DNA of 64,000 bases from UBA966 sp046350355. Lineage in GTDB: Bacteria > Planctomycetota > Phycisphaerae > Phycisphaerales > SM1A02. A program made the translations under genes and the position numbers. The notes under the pieces are model-generated. The model was given only the letters and a program-made list of their open reading frames with translations, ran no database searches and had not been told where the DNA came from. This document shows, one piece after another, positions 7,164 to 18,277 of this stretch (position 1 is the first letter of the stretch; every line of letters starts with the position of its first letter). The stretch spans positions 434,001 through 498,000 of the forward strand of contig JAXMAN010000001.1 in the NCBI GenBank assembly GCA_046350355.1, written 5' to 3'.

Positions 7164-8228
7164 TCAGCGGTACCCGAGCGTCCGCGGGAAGAAGTGCAGC
7201 TTCGCGGCCTCGCGGGCGCGCTGCAGCGTCTCCTCGGCCAGCAGGTTCGCGCGGCGGCAGCCGTCCTTGAGGATGTCCATCACCTGGTCGTCGCCGCCCT
7301 CGAGCTTCGCGCGCCGCTCGCGCATCGGCTCGAGCAGCGCGTTGATCGCCTGCGCGACCTCGACCTTGATGTGCCCGTCGCCGATGTTGTCGCCGGCGGC
7401 GTAGCGGCGGCGCAGCTCGGCGACGCGCTCCTGGTCCTCGATGAAGGTCTCCACGTACTGGAAGAGCGCGTTGTTCACGTCGCCCGGCTCGGTCGTGCTC
7501 GTGCGGCCGGTGAAGATGCGCTTGACCTTCGTCTCGACCTCCTTGGGGCCGTCGCTGATGAAGATCGCGTTGCCCAGGCTCTTGGACATCTTGTTCTTGC
7601 CGTCGACGCCCAGCAGGCGGCCGACCTTGCCGACCTCCGCGCGCGGCACCGGCCAGACGCCGCCGAGCTTCTCGTGATCCTCGTCCTTCGCGTCCGTCGG
7701 CACGCCGCAGTACATCTGGTTGAAGCGGCGCGCGACCTCGCGCGTGAGCTCCAGGTGCGGCACCTGGTCCTCGCCCACGGGCACGCCGACCGGGCGGAAG
7801 GAGAGGATGTCGCTGCACTGGCCGACCGCGTAGAGCGGGAAGCCGAAGGAGTAGGTGTCGCCGAGGCCCTTCATCTCGATCTCGGTCTTCAGCGTCGGAT
7901 TGCGCATGACGCGGTTGAAGGGCAGCAGCATCGCGAAGAGGAAGGCGAGCTCGTGGATCGCGGGGATCTCGCTCTGCAGGAAGATCGTCGACTTCGCGGG
8001 ATCGATCCCCATCGCCAGGTAGTCGCGCACGATCGCGATGGTGTCGCGGCGGATCTCCTCGGGCTTGTCCGCGCGCGTCGTGAAGGCGTGGTAGTTGGCC
8101 AGGATGAAGTAGCAGTCGTGCGTCTCCTGCAGCTCGACGCGGCGGCGGACGCTTCCCACCCAGTGGCCCAGGTGGAGCTGTCCGGTGGGCGTGTCTCCCG
8201 TCAGGATGCGCGGTCGTGCGGTGGCCAT
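7164..8228 (-). CDS. trpS: Tryptophanyl-tRNA synthetase
   Basis: A 354-residue class I aminoacyl-tRNA synthetase charging tRNA-Trp. The HIGH-type signature is GDTPTGQLHLGHWVGS (about residues 9-24) and the KMSKS loop is KNKMSKSLGN. NRVMRNPTLKTEIE, SFGFPLYAVGQCSDIL and the LPVGEDQ-equivalent VPVGEDQVPHLELTREVARRFN are also characteristic. Length is close to the usual 330-350. The start at 8228 is chosen because TATCCT lies 10 nt upstream and the family begins just before RPRILTG; the longer in-frame start at 8264 would contain that box. It is divergent from pgl, 44 nt apart. Confidence 0.96.
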   Translation of the reverse strand: MATARPRILTGDTPTGQLHLGHWVGSVRRRVELQETHDCYFILANYHAFTTRADKPEEIRRDTIAIVRDYLAMGIDPAKSTIFLQSEIPAIHELAFLFAMLLPFNRVMRNPTLKTEIEMKGLGDTYSFGFPLYAVGQCSDILSFRPVGVPVGEDQVPHLELTREVARRFNQMYCGVPTDAKDEDHEKLGGVWPVPRAEVGKVGRLLGVDGKNKMSKSLGNAIFISDGPKEVETKVKRIFTGRTSTTEPGDVNNALFQYVETFIEDQERVAELRRRYAAGDNIGDGHIKVEVAQAINALLEPMRERRAKLEGGDDQVMDILKDGCRRANLLAEETLQRAREAAKLHFFPRTLGYR

Positions 8229-8238
8229 AAGAGGGGGA

Positions 8239-8244
8239 AGGATA
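8239..8244 (-). promoter_or_regulatory. Putative -10 box (TATCCT) of trpS
   Basis: Minus-strand TATCCT 10 nt before the ATG at 8228; no Shine-Dalgarno at normal spacing. Confidence 0.45.
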
Positions 8245-8258
8245 CGGCGCACGACGGC

Positions 8259-8264
8259 TACCAT
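8259..8264 (+). promoter_or_regulatory. Putative -10 box (TACCAT) of pgl
   Basis: TANNNT hexamer 8 nt before the ATG at 8273; near-leaderless layout. Confidence 0.45.
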
Positions 8265-8272
8265 CCGCGCCG

Positions 8273-9082
8273 ATGTCCGACGGCCCGCACGCGCACGACC
8301 CCGACGAGATCCAGGTGGAGGGGCTCGAGCCGCCCATCCGCACGCCGCGCCTGCCCGGGACGGCGGTCGCGCGCCCCGGATTCGAGGAGCTCTACGACGC
8401 CGTCGCCGCCGACCTGCTCGTCCACGCCGCCAACTGCGTGCGCGAGTTCGGGGACTTCCACCTGGCGCTCTCGGGCGGACGCACGCCCTTCCCGCTCTAC
8501 GAGCGCCTGATGTACGACCCGCGCTTTCGCATGCTCCCCTGGCGGCGCACGCACCTGTGGATCGTCGACGAGCGCTGCGTCCCCTTCGAGGACGAGCGCT
8601 CCAACTTCGGGCGCATCCGCGAGGTGATCGTCGACCACGCCGACATCCCGCCCGCGCAGGTGCACCCGATGCTCGGGACCGTCGAGGACGGCGCCGAGCG
8701 CTACGAGCGCGAGCTGCGCGAGACCCTCGGCTGGCGCCCCAAGGGGCACGACCGCCTCGACTGGGTCCTGCTGGGCATGGGCACCGACGGCCACACCGCG
8801 AGCATCTTTCCCGGCTCCCCCGCGCTGGACGCGGAGGGGCGCCTCGCGCTGGCGGTGCCCGCCCCCACGACCGCGGCGCCCGCCGTGCCGCGCATCACGC
8901 TCACGCGGCCGACCCTGAACGCCGCGCGCTTCCTGGCCGTCCTGGTCGCCGGCGCCGACAAGCACGCGATGCTCGAGCGCATCGCCGCCGGCGCCGACCC
9001 GCGCGAGGTCCCCATCGCCGGCCTGCGCCCGATGGCGGGCGAGCTGCGCTGGTACCTCGACCCGTCCGCCTGCGGGGGCTGA
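8273..9082 (+). CDS. pgl: 6-phosphogluconolactonase
   Basis: A 269-residue hydrolase of the DevB/Pgl type, second step of the oxidative pentose phosphate pathway. Signature stretches are LALSGGRTPFPLYERL (about residues 64-79), HLWIVDERCVPFEDERSNFG and LLGMGTDGHTASIFPG, whose Asp and His are the catalytic neighbourhood. The ~30-residue N-terminal extension is hydrophilic with no signal peptide. The next gene, ruvA, begins 30 nt downstream and has its own -10 candidate, so pgl and ruvA may be transcribed separately or together. Confidence 0.92.
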   Translation: MSDGPHAHDPDEIQVEGLEPPIRTPRLPGTAVARPGFEELYDAVAADLLVHAANCVREFGDFHLALSGGRTPFPLYERLMYDPRFRMLPWRRTHLWIVDERCVPFEDERSNFGRIREVIVDHADIPPAQVHPMLGTVEDGAERYERELRETLGWRPKGHDRLDWVLLGMGTDGHTASIFPGSPALDAEGRLALAVPAPTTAAPAVPRITLTRPTLNAARFLAVLVAGADKHAMLERIAAGADPREVPIAGLRPMAGELRWYLDPSACGG

Positions 9083-9098
9083 GGCGCGCGCGCCTCCC

Positions 9099-9104
9099 TA
9101 CCAT
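9099..9104 (+). promoter_or_regulatory. Putative -10 box (TACCAT) of ruvA
   Basis: TANNNT hexamer 7 nt before the GTG start at 9112; it decides between possible non-ATG starts. Confidence 0.45.
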
Positions 9105-9111
9105 CCGCGTC

Positions 9112-9732
9112 GTGATCACGCAGCTCACCGGCAAGCTCCTGGCCGTCGTCGACGGCGCCGCGCACGTCGAGTGCGGCGCGATCGTCTACGAGGTCCTCGT
9201 CCCCGCCGCCGACAGCATGGCGCTCGCGGCGGGTCTGGGCGCGACGGTGCGCTTCCACACGCTGCACTACCTGGAGGGGCAGGGGCAGGGCTCCAGCTTC
9301 TGGCCGCGGCTCATCGGCTTCCAGAGCGTGCAGGACCGCGAGTTCTTCGAGCTTTTCACCACCGTCAAGGGCATCGGCAACCGCAAGGCGCTGCGCGCGC
9401 TGCAGCTTCCCTTCGCGCAGGTGGCCGAGGCGGTCGCCGCGCGCGACCTCGCGCTGCTGCAGTCGCTCCCCGAGATCGGCAAGCGCACCGCCGAGGCGAT
9501 CTGCGTCGAGCTCAAGGGCAAGGTCGAGCGCTTCGCCGCGCCCTCCGCCTCGCGCCCGCAGGCGGAGTCGAAGCCCTCGGGCAACGCGGCGCTGGCCCGA
9601 AGCGCGGTCGAGGTGCTCGTGCAGCTTGGCCACACCCGCCAGGCCGCGCGCGAGCTGGTCGACCGCGCGCTCGCCCGCGCGCAGACGCCGCCCGCCACCG
9701 CCGAGGAGCTGGTGACCGCGGCGCTCGCGTAG
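9112..9732 (+). CDS. ruvA: Holliday junction branch migration protein RuvA
   Basis: A 206-residue protein, the usual RuvA length, starting at GTG (MITQLTGKLLAVVDGAAHVEC). Domain I is the N-terminal OB fold; the tandem helix-hairpin-helix domain contains FFELFTTVKGIGNRKALRAL and LPEIGKRTAEAICVELKGKV; the C-terminal part (ARSAVEVLVQLGHTRQAARELV) is the flexible domain III that contacts RuvB. RuvA tetramers bind four-way junctions and load RuvB. No ruvB or ruvC is seen in the window, but ruvX lies two genes downstream. Confidence 0.93.
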   Translation: MITQLTGKLLAVVDGAAHVECGAIVYEVLVPAADSMALAAGLGATVRFHTLHYLEGQGQGSSFWPRLIGFQSVQDREFFELFTTVKGIGNRKALRALQLPFAQVAEAVAARDLALLQSLPEIGKRTAEAICVELKGKVERFAAPSASRPQAESKPSGNAALARSAVEVLVQLGHTRQAARELVDRALARAQTPPATAEELVTAALA

Positions 9733-9741
9733 CCGCCGCGT

Positions 9742-9747
9742 TACCCT
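9742..9747 (+). promoter_or_regulatory. Putative -10 box (TACCCT) of the mannose-1-phosphate guanylyltransferase gene
   Basis: TANNNT hexamer 6 nt before the ATG at 9754, in the 21-nt ruvA-manC gap. Confidence 0.4.
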
Positions 9748-9753
9748 TGGACC

Positions 9754-10836
9754 ATGCGCCACGCGATGACGATGGCCGGCGGCTCCGGCACGCGCCTCTG
9801 GCCGATGTCGCGCCGCGCGCGCCCGAAGCAGCTCCTGCCGCTGGGGCCCGGCGGCCGCAGCCTCCTGGCGATCGCGCACGAGCGGCTCGCCGCGCTCGTC
9901 CCCGCGGAGCGCCGCTGGATCTGCGCCGCGGAGTCCTTCCGCGTCCCCGTGCGCGAGGCGCTCCCGGGCTTCGATCCCGCGCGCTTCCTGGGCGAGCCCG
10001 CCGCGCGCGACACGCTCGCCGCCGTCGGCTTCGCGGCCACCGCGATCCACGCGGCGGATCCCGACGCCGTCTTCGCGGTGCTCACCTCCGACCACCTCAT
10101 CGAGGGACAGCCCGAGCTCGAGCGCGCCTTCGACCTCGCCTTCCGCCTGGTCGAGGCGGACCCCTCGCGCCTGGTCACCTTCGCGATCGAGCCCACCTTC
10201 GCGGCCACCGGCTTCGGCTGGGTCGAGCGCGGCGACGCGGTCGCGGGCTTCCCCGGCGCCTTCCTCGCGCGGCGCTTCGTCGAGAAGCCCGAGCGCGCGC
10301 GCGCCGAGGAGTTCCTGCGCGCGGGCACCTTCGGCTGGAACTCGGGGATGTTCGTCTTCAGCGCGCGCACCGTCCTCGACGCGCTCGCGCGCCACGAGCC
10401 CGCGATGGCCGCGGGGCTCGCGGAGATCGCCGCCGCGTGGAGCACGCCCGGCCGCGCCGCGACGCTCGCGCGCGTCTATCCCGCGCTGCGGCGCATCAGC
10501 GTCGACCGCGGGCTGCTCGAGCCCGCCGCCGCGGACGCGCGCCTGCGCATCTGCAGCGTGCCGATGGCGCTGCAGTGGCGCGACGTCGGGAGCTGGCCCA
10601 GCTACGGCGAGACGCTCGCGCCCGACGCCGACGGCAACCGCACCAACGGCGCCGCCATGCACCTGGGCAGCCGCGGCGTGCTCGCCGTGAGCGACGACCC
10701 CGCGCACCTGATCGCGACGATCGGGCTGGAGGACGTCGTCGTCGTGCACACGCGCGACGCGACGCTCGTCGTGCGCGCGGACCTCGCGGAGCAGGTGAAG
10801 CAGCTCGCCGAGCGCGTCCCCGAGGCGCTGCAGTAG
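9754..10836 (+). CDS. manC: Mannose-1-phosphate guanylyltransferase
   Basis: A 360-residue nucleotidyltransferase making GDP-mannose for surface polysaccharides. The pyrophosphorylase signature is MAGGSGTRLWPMSRRARPKQLLPL (gly-rich loop and Lys, about residues 6-29, read as two segments). VLTSDHLI is the metal-binding Asp region, FATGFG-like AATGFGWVERGD and FVEKPERARAEEFL follow, then GTFGWNSGMFVF. Length and motifs match the single-domain type; the cupin isomerase domain of bifunctional ManC/AlgA is absent. It is the first gene of a pair with ruvX (34-nt gap). Confidence 0.92.
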   Translation: MRHAMTMAGGSGTRLWPMSRRARPKQLLPLGPGGRSLLAIAHERLAALVPAERRWICAAESFRVPVREALPGFDPARFLGEPAARDTLAAVGFAATAIHAADPDAVFAVLTSDHLIEGQPELERAFDLAFRLVEADPSRLVTFAIEPTFAATGFGWVERGDAVAGFPGAFLARRFVEKPERARAEEFLRAGTFGWNSGMFVFSARTVLDALARHEPAMAAGLAEIAAAWSTPGRAATLARVYPALRRISVDRGLLEPAAADARLRICSVPMALQWRDVGSWPSYGETLAPDADGNRTNGAAMHLGSRGVLAVSDDPAHLIATIGLEDVVVVHTRDATLVVRADLAEQVKQLAERVPEALQ

Positions 10837-10870
10837 CGCCGGCCACGGCCCACGGAGCAGGAAGGGCACC

Positions 10871-11323
10871 ATGCGTCTCATCGGCGTCGATCTCGGCGAC
10901 AAGCGCACCGGCCTGGCCGCCGGCGAGAGCGTCACCGGGCTCGTGCAGCCGCTGGAGGTGCTCGCGGTGCCGCGCGGGCAGGCGCTGCTGCAGCAGCTCG
11001 CGCGCGCCGTCGACCGCCACGGCGCGGACGCGCTGATCGTGGGGCTGCCGATCAACATGGACGGCACCGAGGGGGGCGCCGCGGCCGGCGTGCGCGCCTT
11101 CGCCGCCGAGCTCGCCGCGCGCACGCGCCTGCCCGTGCACTTCCAGGACGAGCGCCTCACCAGCTTCGACGCCGAGGATCGCATGAAGCGCAGCGGCCTC
11201 ACCCACAAGGCCAAGCGCGAGCTGCGCGACGCCCTCGCCGCGTGCGTGATCCTGGAGGAATGGCTGCGCGCGCAGGCGGCGCCGGATGCGCAGCAGGGCG
11301 ACGCGCGCGACGGGGACGAGTGA
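10871..11323 (+). CDS. ruvX: Putative pre-16S rRNA nuclease / Holliday junction resolvase RuvX (YqgF)
   Basis: A 150-residue RNase H-like nuclease of the YqgF/RuvX family, implicated in 16S rRNA 5' end maturation. The first catalytic Asp is in LIGVDLGDKRTGLA (residues 3-16), a Gly-rich segment VGLPINMDGTEGG follows, then FQDERLTSFDAED and a C-terminal DALAA carrying the last acidic residue. An AGGAAGG Shine-Dalgarno lies 5 nt before the ATG, consistent with translation as the second gene of the manC operon. Confidence 0.9.
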   Translation: MRLIGVDLGDKRTGLAAGESVTGLVQPLEVLAVPRGQALLQQLARAVDRHGADALIVGLPINMDGTEGGAAAGVRAFAAELAARTRLPVHFQDERLTSFDAEDRMKRSGLTHKAKRELRDALAACVILEEWLRAQAAPDAQQGDARDGDE

Positions 11324-11345
11324 TCGTGCGAGGCCGGCGGCGGGG

Positions 11346-11633
11346 TCAGGCCACCGACCGCGAGCCCGGCCGCGCCTGCGCGCGCGACGGCGGAGCGCTG
11401 GAGCGGTCGACCAGGCGGACCTCGACGGCATAGCCGAGCGCCTGCGCGATGCGTCGAAGCATGGTGAGCGAACGCCCCTCGTAGTCGGCGTCCTCCAGAC
11501 GCGCGATCGCGGATTGCGTGGTGCCGATCATCGCCGCGAGTTTTGCCTGCGAGAGGCCACGCGTGGTCCGCGCCTCATAGATCTGCCGCGCCACCGCCGC
11601 GTCGAGACGCTCGCGCTCAAGCGTCCGGCGCAT
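11346..11633 (-). CDS. XRE-family helix-turn-helix protein (HigA-like)
   Basis: A 95-residue DNA-binding protein. The helix-turn-helix is RGLSQAKLAAMIGTTQSAIA followed by RLEDADYEGRSLTMLRRIAQALG, the classic XRE/HigA layout. The Arg/Pro/Ser-rich tail (about residues 75-95) is probably disordered. The start at 11633 matches the family; a longer in-frame start at 11726 would add 31 poorly conserved-looking residues. No recognisable HigB toxin is adjacent: the only upstream candidate is a short acidic reading frame overlapping it by 17 nt. It could be an orphan antitoxin or a controller of the nearby restriction-modification genes. Confidence 0.75.
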   Translation of the reverse strand: MRRTLERERLDAAVARQIYEARTTRGLSQAKLAAMIGTTQSAIARLEDADYEGRSLTMLRRIAQALGYAVEVRLVDRSSAPPSRAQARPGSRSVA

Positions 11634-11757
11634 CGCCGCGCTCCGGCCCGCGACGCGGCGGAGGATCGTCGTCGCCGAACTCGTCGTCCTGCGCGTGTTC
11701 CGGCCGTGATTCCTGGTCCTGCTCATGGTCGGGCTCCTCGTGGGTGTGCGCGGTCAT
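11617..11757 (-). CDS. Possible small acidic protein (46 aa) overlapping the XRE gene
   Basis: Low-confidence reading frame beginning MTAHTHEEPDHEQDQ and rich in Asp, Glu, His and Pro, without cysteines or hydrophobic stretches. It overlaps the XRE start by 17 nt, as in translationally coupled pairs. A minus-strand TGCTATCAT (extended -10) lies about 20 nt upstream of this ATG; the longer version starting at 11799 would contain that promoter and is less likely. It may be no more than leader for the XRE gene. Confidence 0.3.
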   Translation of the reverse strand: MTAHTHEEPDHEQDQESRPEHAQDDEFGDDDPPPRRGPERGDAPDA

Positions 11758-11776
11758 CGGAGTTGAAGGCGAGCCA

Positions 11777-11782
11777 ATGATA
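11777..11782 (-). promoter_or_regulatory. Putative extended -10 promoter (TGC-TATCAT) of the XRE unit
   Basis: Minus-strand TGCTATCAT preceded by a T-rich spacer. Expected transcription start near 11770, just upstream of the ATG at 11757. Confidence 0.45.
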
Positions 11783-11799
11783 GCAAAAATGCGATGCAA

Positions 11800-11953
11800 C
11801 CGAGCATGTTTGCGGTGGGATCGACAGTCGGCACGTCATGCCCGACACCCCACGCACTCGAGTGGGATCGCTGATCCGATTCGCCGAAGCGCCGGACACC
11901 GCCCCTGCACTTGTCTTGAATCAGCCTTCGCCGATGAATCGCCGCCGCTACTC
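11800..11953. other. Low-GC intergenic stretch between the XRE unit and the methyltransferase gene
   Basis: About 155 nt with lower GC than the flanks; it appears to be the left edge of the restriction-modification island. I see no tRNA-like sequence, transposon end or clear direct repeat in it. Confidence 0.4.
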
Positions 11954-12964
11954 CTACTGGACGTCGCGCAGAGCCGCCAGGGGGTCGGCTTGATCACGAG
12001 CGGGGAAGTCGAATCGGAACTTGCTCGCTTCGAGATACTCCTCACTCAGCTCCATCGCAATCCAGCGTCGATTCAGCCCCTCGGCAACCATGCCCGTCGT
12101 GTTCGAGCCGGCAAACGGATCGACCACGATGTCGCCAGGCGACGTCAACATCCGAATGAAAAAATCAGGCAGCACTGCCGGGAACCTGGCTGGATGGATC
12201 TTGAGGCCCGCAGCCTTGCACCTCAGCGTATAGGGATCATTCGCCGCGTTGTTTCCAAACTTGAGGAGCTCATCCTGCCCATCTGCGTCGATGACGTTGG
12301 GTGGGATCGACCCCCCGGTTTCAGTGCTTGCAAAGCTCTTCTTGATGACGTGTCCACCGGGCCGTTTCGTCGCCCGGAGTCCGCGGGCCGCGAGGCGATG
12401 CATGTCCGGGCTGTAGGGACGCAGTACCTCTCGATTCGATGCCTTCGGCCACTCTGTCTTGGAGAACCACCAAACGAACTCGACCGAGTCCTTTACCCGG
12501 ATTCTCCGCACGGTGACCCACTCCGCGGGCACCGGCATCTTCGCAGGGTTGTACCAAAAGAACTCCTGCGCAAGATGGAGACCAACCTGCTCGACCAGCG
12601 CGACGAGCAGCTTGTACGTGTAGATGGATCGCGTGGGCGACCCGGGGTTCCATGCGCTGCCAACGTTGAGTACGAAGCTGCCGTCCGCCGTCAGCACTCG
12701 CTTGATCTCACGCGCAAAGGGCAGGAGCCATTCCACGTACTCGGCCTGGTCGGCATTGCCGTACTCCTTCTTGAAGTGCAGCGCATACGGAGGTGAAGTG
12801 ACTACCAGATTGATGCTGCCCTCAGGAAGCCGTTTGAGGCAGTCGAGCGAGTCGACGTGGTACGCCGCGCCAAGTCGAGTGTGGTAGTGTGGAGCCTCCT
12901 GCAGCATGTCCGCGGCGTGGGGTGCATCTGCCTGCGAGATCGGATTCGGTGTCGACAAGGTCAT
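11954..12964 (-). CDS. Type II DNA methyltransferase, beta-class (probable N4-cytosine)
   Basis: A 336-residue SAM-dependent DNA methyltransferase. The catalytic motif IV is VVTSPPY (residues 54-60) and the SAM-binding motif I is VVDPFAGSNTTG near the C-terminus (about 280-291). The order catalytic-then-SAM defines the beta class, and TSPPY (rather than DPPY) is typical of m4C enzymes such as M.PvuII; m6A cannot be excluded. The start at 12964 is chosen for its GGAG 9 nt upstream; an in-frame extension to 13042 is possible. It is divergent from the putative endonuclease (about 95 nt between starts). Base composition is clearly less GC-rich than neighbouring genes, suggesting recent acquisition. 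Confidence 0.88.
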   Translation of the reverse strand: MTLSTPNPISQADAPHAADMLQEAPHYHTRLGAAYHVDSLDCLKRLPEGSINLVVTSPPYALHFKKEYGNADQAEYVEWLLPFAREIKRVLTADGSFVLNVGSAWNPGSPTRSIYTYKLLVALVEQVGLHLAQEFFWYNPAKMPVPAEWVTVRRIRVKDSVEFVWWFSKTEWPKASNREVLRPYSPDMHRLAARGLRATKRPGGHVIKKSFASTETGGSIPPNVIDADGQDELLKFGNNAANDPYTLRCKAAGLKIHPARFPAVLPDFFIRMLTSPGDIVVDPFAGSNTTGMVAEGLNRRWIAMELSEEYLEASKFRFDFPARDQADPLAALRDVQ

Positions 12965-13059
12965 GATCAAACACTCCAGGGCGGAACCGAAAGCAGCGGT
13001 GCTTTGCGAGTGACGATACTTCGACTGCGGAGCCTGCTTCAAGCGAGATCATCAGAATC

Positions 13060-13743
13060 ATGACGAGCCGTCAGGTAATGGAACTGCTGCGCACGTTCGA
13101 CTCCCTCTCTGAGCGGGACCAAGCGTTCGTGTTGGGACAGCTTCGAGCCGCGCATCCGATTCACCAGCTGGAGAGCCGGTGGGGAGCTTCCGCCGAAGTG
13201 ATTCTGGAGGCGATCGCCCGCGCATCCGATCTCTCGCATCGGGGTGTTCTGGGCCTCATCGCAGAAGCGACCTTTAAGCTCCACGTCATCGACGCGATTC
13301 AAGACTGGAAGTCGCTGCCTGTTCCGCAGGACGCAGCCTTCGATTTTCTCATCGAACGCGGCGGTGTCGAGCTGCGGATCCAAGTGAAGCGCCAGCGGCA
13401 AGAGCGCGGAGCCCCGAAGCAGTGGCGGCCAAACTCTCCACTGTTCGTTGTGGAGACCCAGAGAACCCGCAGCGGTAAGACGCACGACGGTGAGGACACT
13501 CGCCCGTACAAGGTCGGTGAGTTCGACATTCTTGCGGTCTCGATGCAGCCCTCGACCGATGATTGGGCCTGCTTCCGCTTCGCGCCTCAACAGTGGTTGC
13601 TGCGGCGTGAAGACAAGCCCGGTCTACTCCGCGTCATGCAGCCTGTCGCGCTTGAAGAGTGTGAGGATTGGACTGGGAGTCTCGACACCTGCATCGAGCG
13701 CGTGCTCTCCCGTCGGCAGCGGACGATCAGCTCGCCAACCTAA
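13060..13743 (+). CDS. Putative type II restriction endonuclease
   Basis: A 227-residue protein with no family I can name with certainty. A PD-(D/E)xK-like core is visible: FDFLIERGGVELRIQVKRQ places an Asp (residue 95) 12 residues before Q-V-K (108-110), the D...(E/Q)xK pattern of many type II enzymes. The N-terminal 60 residues are helical (RDQAFVLGQLRA, ESRWGASAEVILEAI). It is paired divergently with the DNA methyltransferase and shares its lower GC content, so a cognate restriction role is the best inference. The recognition sequence cannot be predicted. No Shine-Dalgarno is obvious; the start is the first ATG after the divergent region. Confidence 0.65.
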   Translation: MTSRQVMELLRTFDSLSERDQAFVLGQLRAAHPIHQLESRWGASAEVILEAIARASDLSHRGVLGLIAEATFKLHVIDAIQDWKSLPVPQDAAFDFLIERGGVELRIQVKRQRQERGAPKQWRPNSPLFVVETQRTRSGKTHDGEDTRPYKVGEFDILAVSMQPSTDDWACFRFAPQQWLLRREDKPGLLRVMQPVALEECEDWTGSLDTCIERVLSRRQRTISSPT

Positions 13744-13758
13744 TCGAGTACTGATTGC

Positions 13759-14541
13759 TCACCCCTCCCGCAGCGGCCACCCGCTCGCCTTCGCGAGCTC
13801 CGCGCGCAGGCGGTCGCCGATCTCCTTGGGATCGCGCACGCCGATGGCCGCGAAGTCGTAGATGCCCACCAGCTCCACCACGGCGCGTCCGCGCGGGATG
13901 AGCGGGTCCAGCAGCGCGTTGCCGGTCGTGGGCGTGCCGTGGATCCACAGCAGCACGACGGGCGCGCGCGTCAGCGCGATGAGCGCGCCCGACCCGTCCT
14001 TGAAGGGCGCGATGCCGCACGGCGGCCGCACGATGCCCCCCTCGGGGAAGATCCCCACGACGCCGCCGTTCTTCACGTGGCGCACCGCCTCGCGCAGCGT
14101 CGCCGCGTCCTGCGGCGTGTAGGTCACCGGCAGCACGTCGAGCGCCTTCCAGAAGCGCGTGAGCGCGGGGTGCATCTGCTCCTGCGCCATCAGGAAGCGC
14201 ACGCGCCGCGAGACCGCGAACTGCATCAGCGGCGGGTCGAGCCCGCTCGCGTGGTTCGCCACGATGACGAAGCCGCCCTCGGGGATGCGCGCGCCCTCGA
14301 AGCCGACCCAGCGCGTCCGGTGCACCACGCGCACGAGCGGGCGCGCGACCGCCTCGACGACGCCGACGCCGCCGCCCCAGGCGAGCTGCGTGCCGTCGCG
14401 CGCGCGGACCAGGAAGCCCACGAGCGTCACCGCGCCCAGCACCAGCACCGCGAGCGCCACCAGCCCCGCCAGCGCAAGTGCCGCGCCCATGAGCACATCC
14501 GTCGTCACCGGATTCGACGCTGGCGCCGCCTGCAGGAGCAT
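13759..14541 (-). CDS. plsC: 1-acyl-sn-glycerol-3-phosphate acyltransferase-like protein
   Basis: A 260-residue membrane-associated acyltransferase of the PlsC/LPLAT family, predicted to acylate lysophosphatidic acid. One long hydrophobic helix lies at about residues 16-45. The catalytic H-x4-D box is NHASGLDPP and the phosphate-binding motif is FPEGG (a variant of FPEGT), followed by FKDGSGALI. The order and spacing suit the family. It converges on the nuclease gene with 15 nt between stops. A TACACCAT sequence lies about 8 nt before the ATG. Confidence 0.88.
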   Translation of the reverse strand: MLLQAAPASNPVTTDVLMGAALALAGLVALAVLVLGAVTLVGFLVRARDGTQLAWGGGVGVVEAVARPLVRVVHRTRWVGFEGARIPEGGFVIVANHASGLDPPLMQFAVSRRVRFLMAQEQMHPALTRFWKALDVLPVTYTPQDAATLREAVRHVKNGGVVGIFPEGGIVRPPCGIAPFKDGSGALIALTRAPVVLLWIHGTPTTGNALLDPLIPRGRAVVELVGIYDFAAIGVRDPKEIGDRLRAELAKASGWPLREG

Positions 14542-14583
14542 GGCGGGATGGTGTACCGCAGCGGCGGCGGGCGCGATTTCTGC

Positions 14584-14589
14584 TATCCT
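14584..14589 (+). promoter_or_regulatory. Putative extended -10 promoter (TGC-TATCCT) of carB
   Basis: TGCTATCCT about 100 nt upstream of the carB ATG. Unlike most genes here carB would have a real leader. A small CCGGC/GCCGG hairpin precedes the start, but I cannot identify a known attenuator or riboswitch. Confidence 0.45.
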
Positions 14590-14690
14590 CTCGCAAGTTT
14601 GGGCATCGCGCGCCGCATCGGCGTCCGCGGCGCGGGTTCCCGCCCAGACGAGCGCACCGCCAGCGGCCGGCTTCCCGCCGGAACTCCACG

Positions 14691-18224
<3,534 letters not shown>

Positions 18225-18277
18225 GCGCGCGTCGTTGATGCGGGCGCGGGCGCGCGACGCGCGCGACGCCCCGCGCG

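Noticed and set aside
14590..14690. carB leader as a known riboswitch
   Set aside because: No conserved purine, PRPP or other aptamer core could be recognised; only a weak hairpin.
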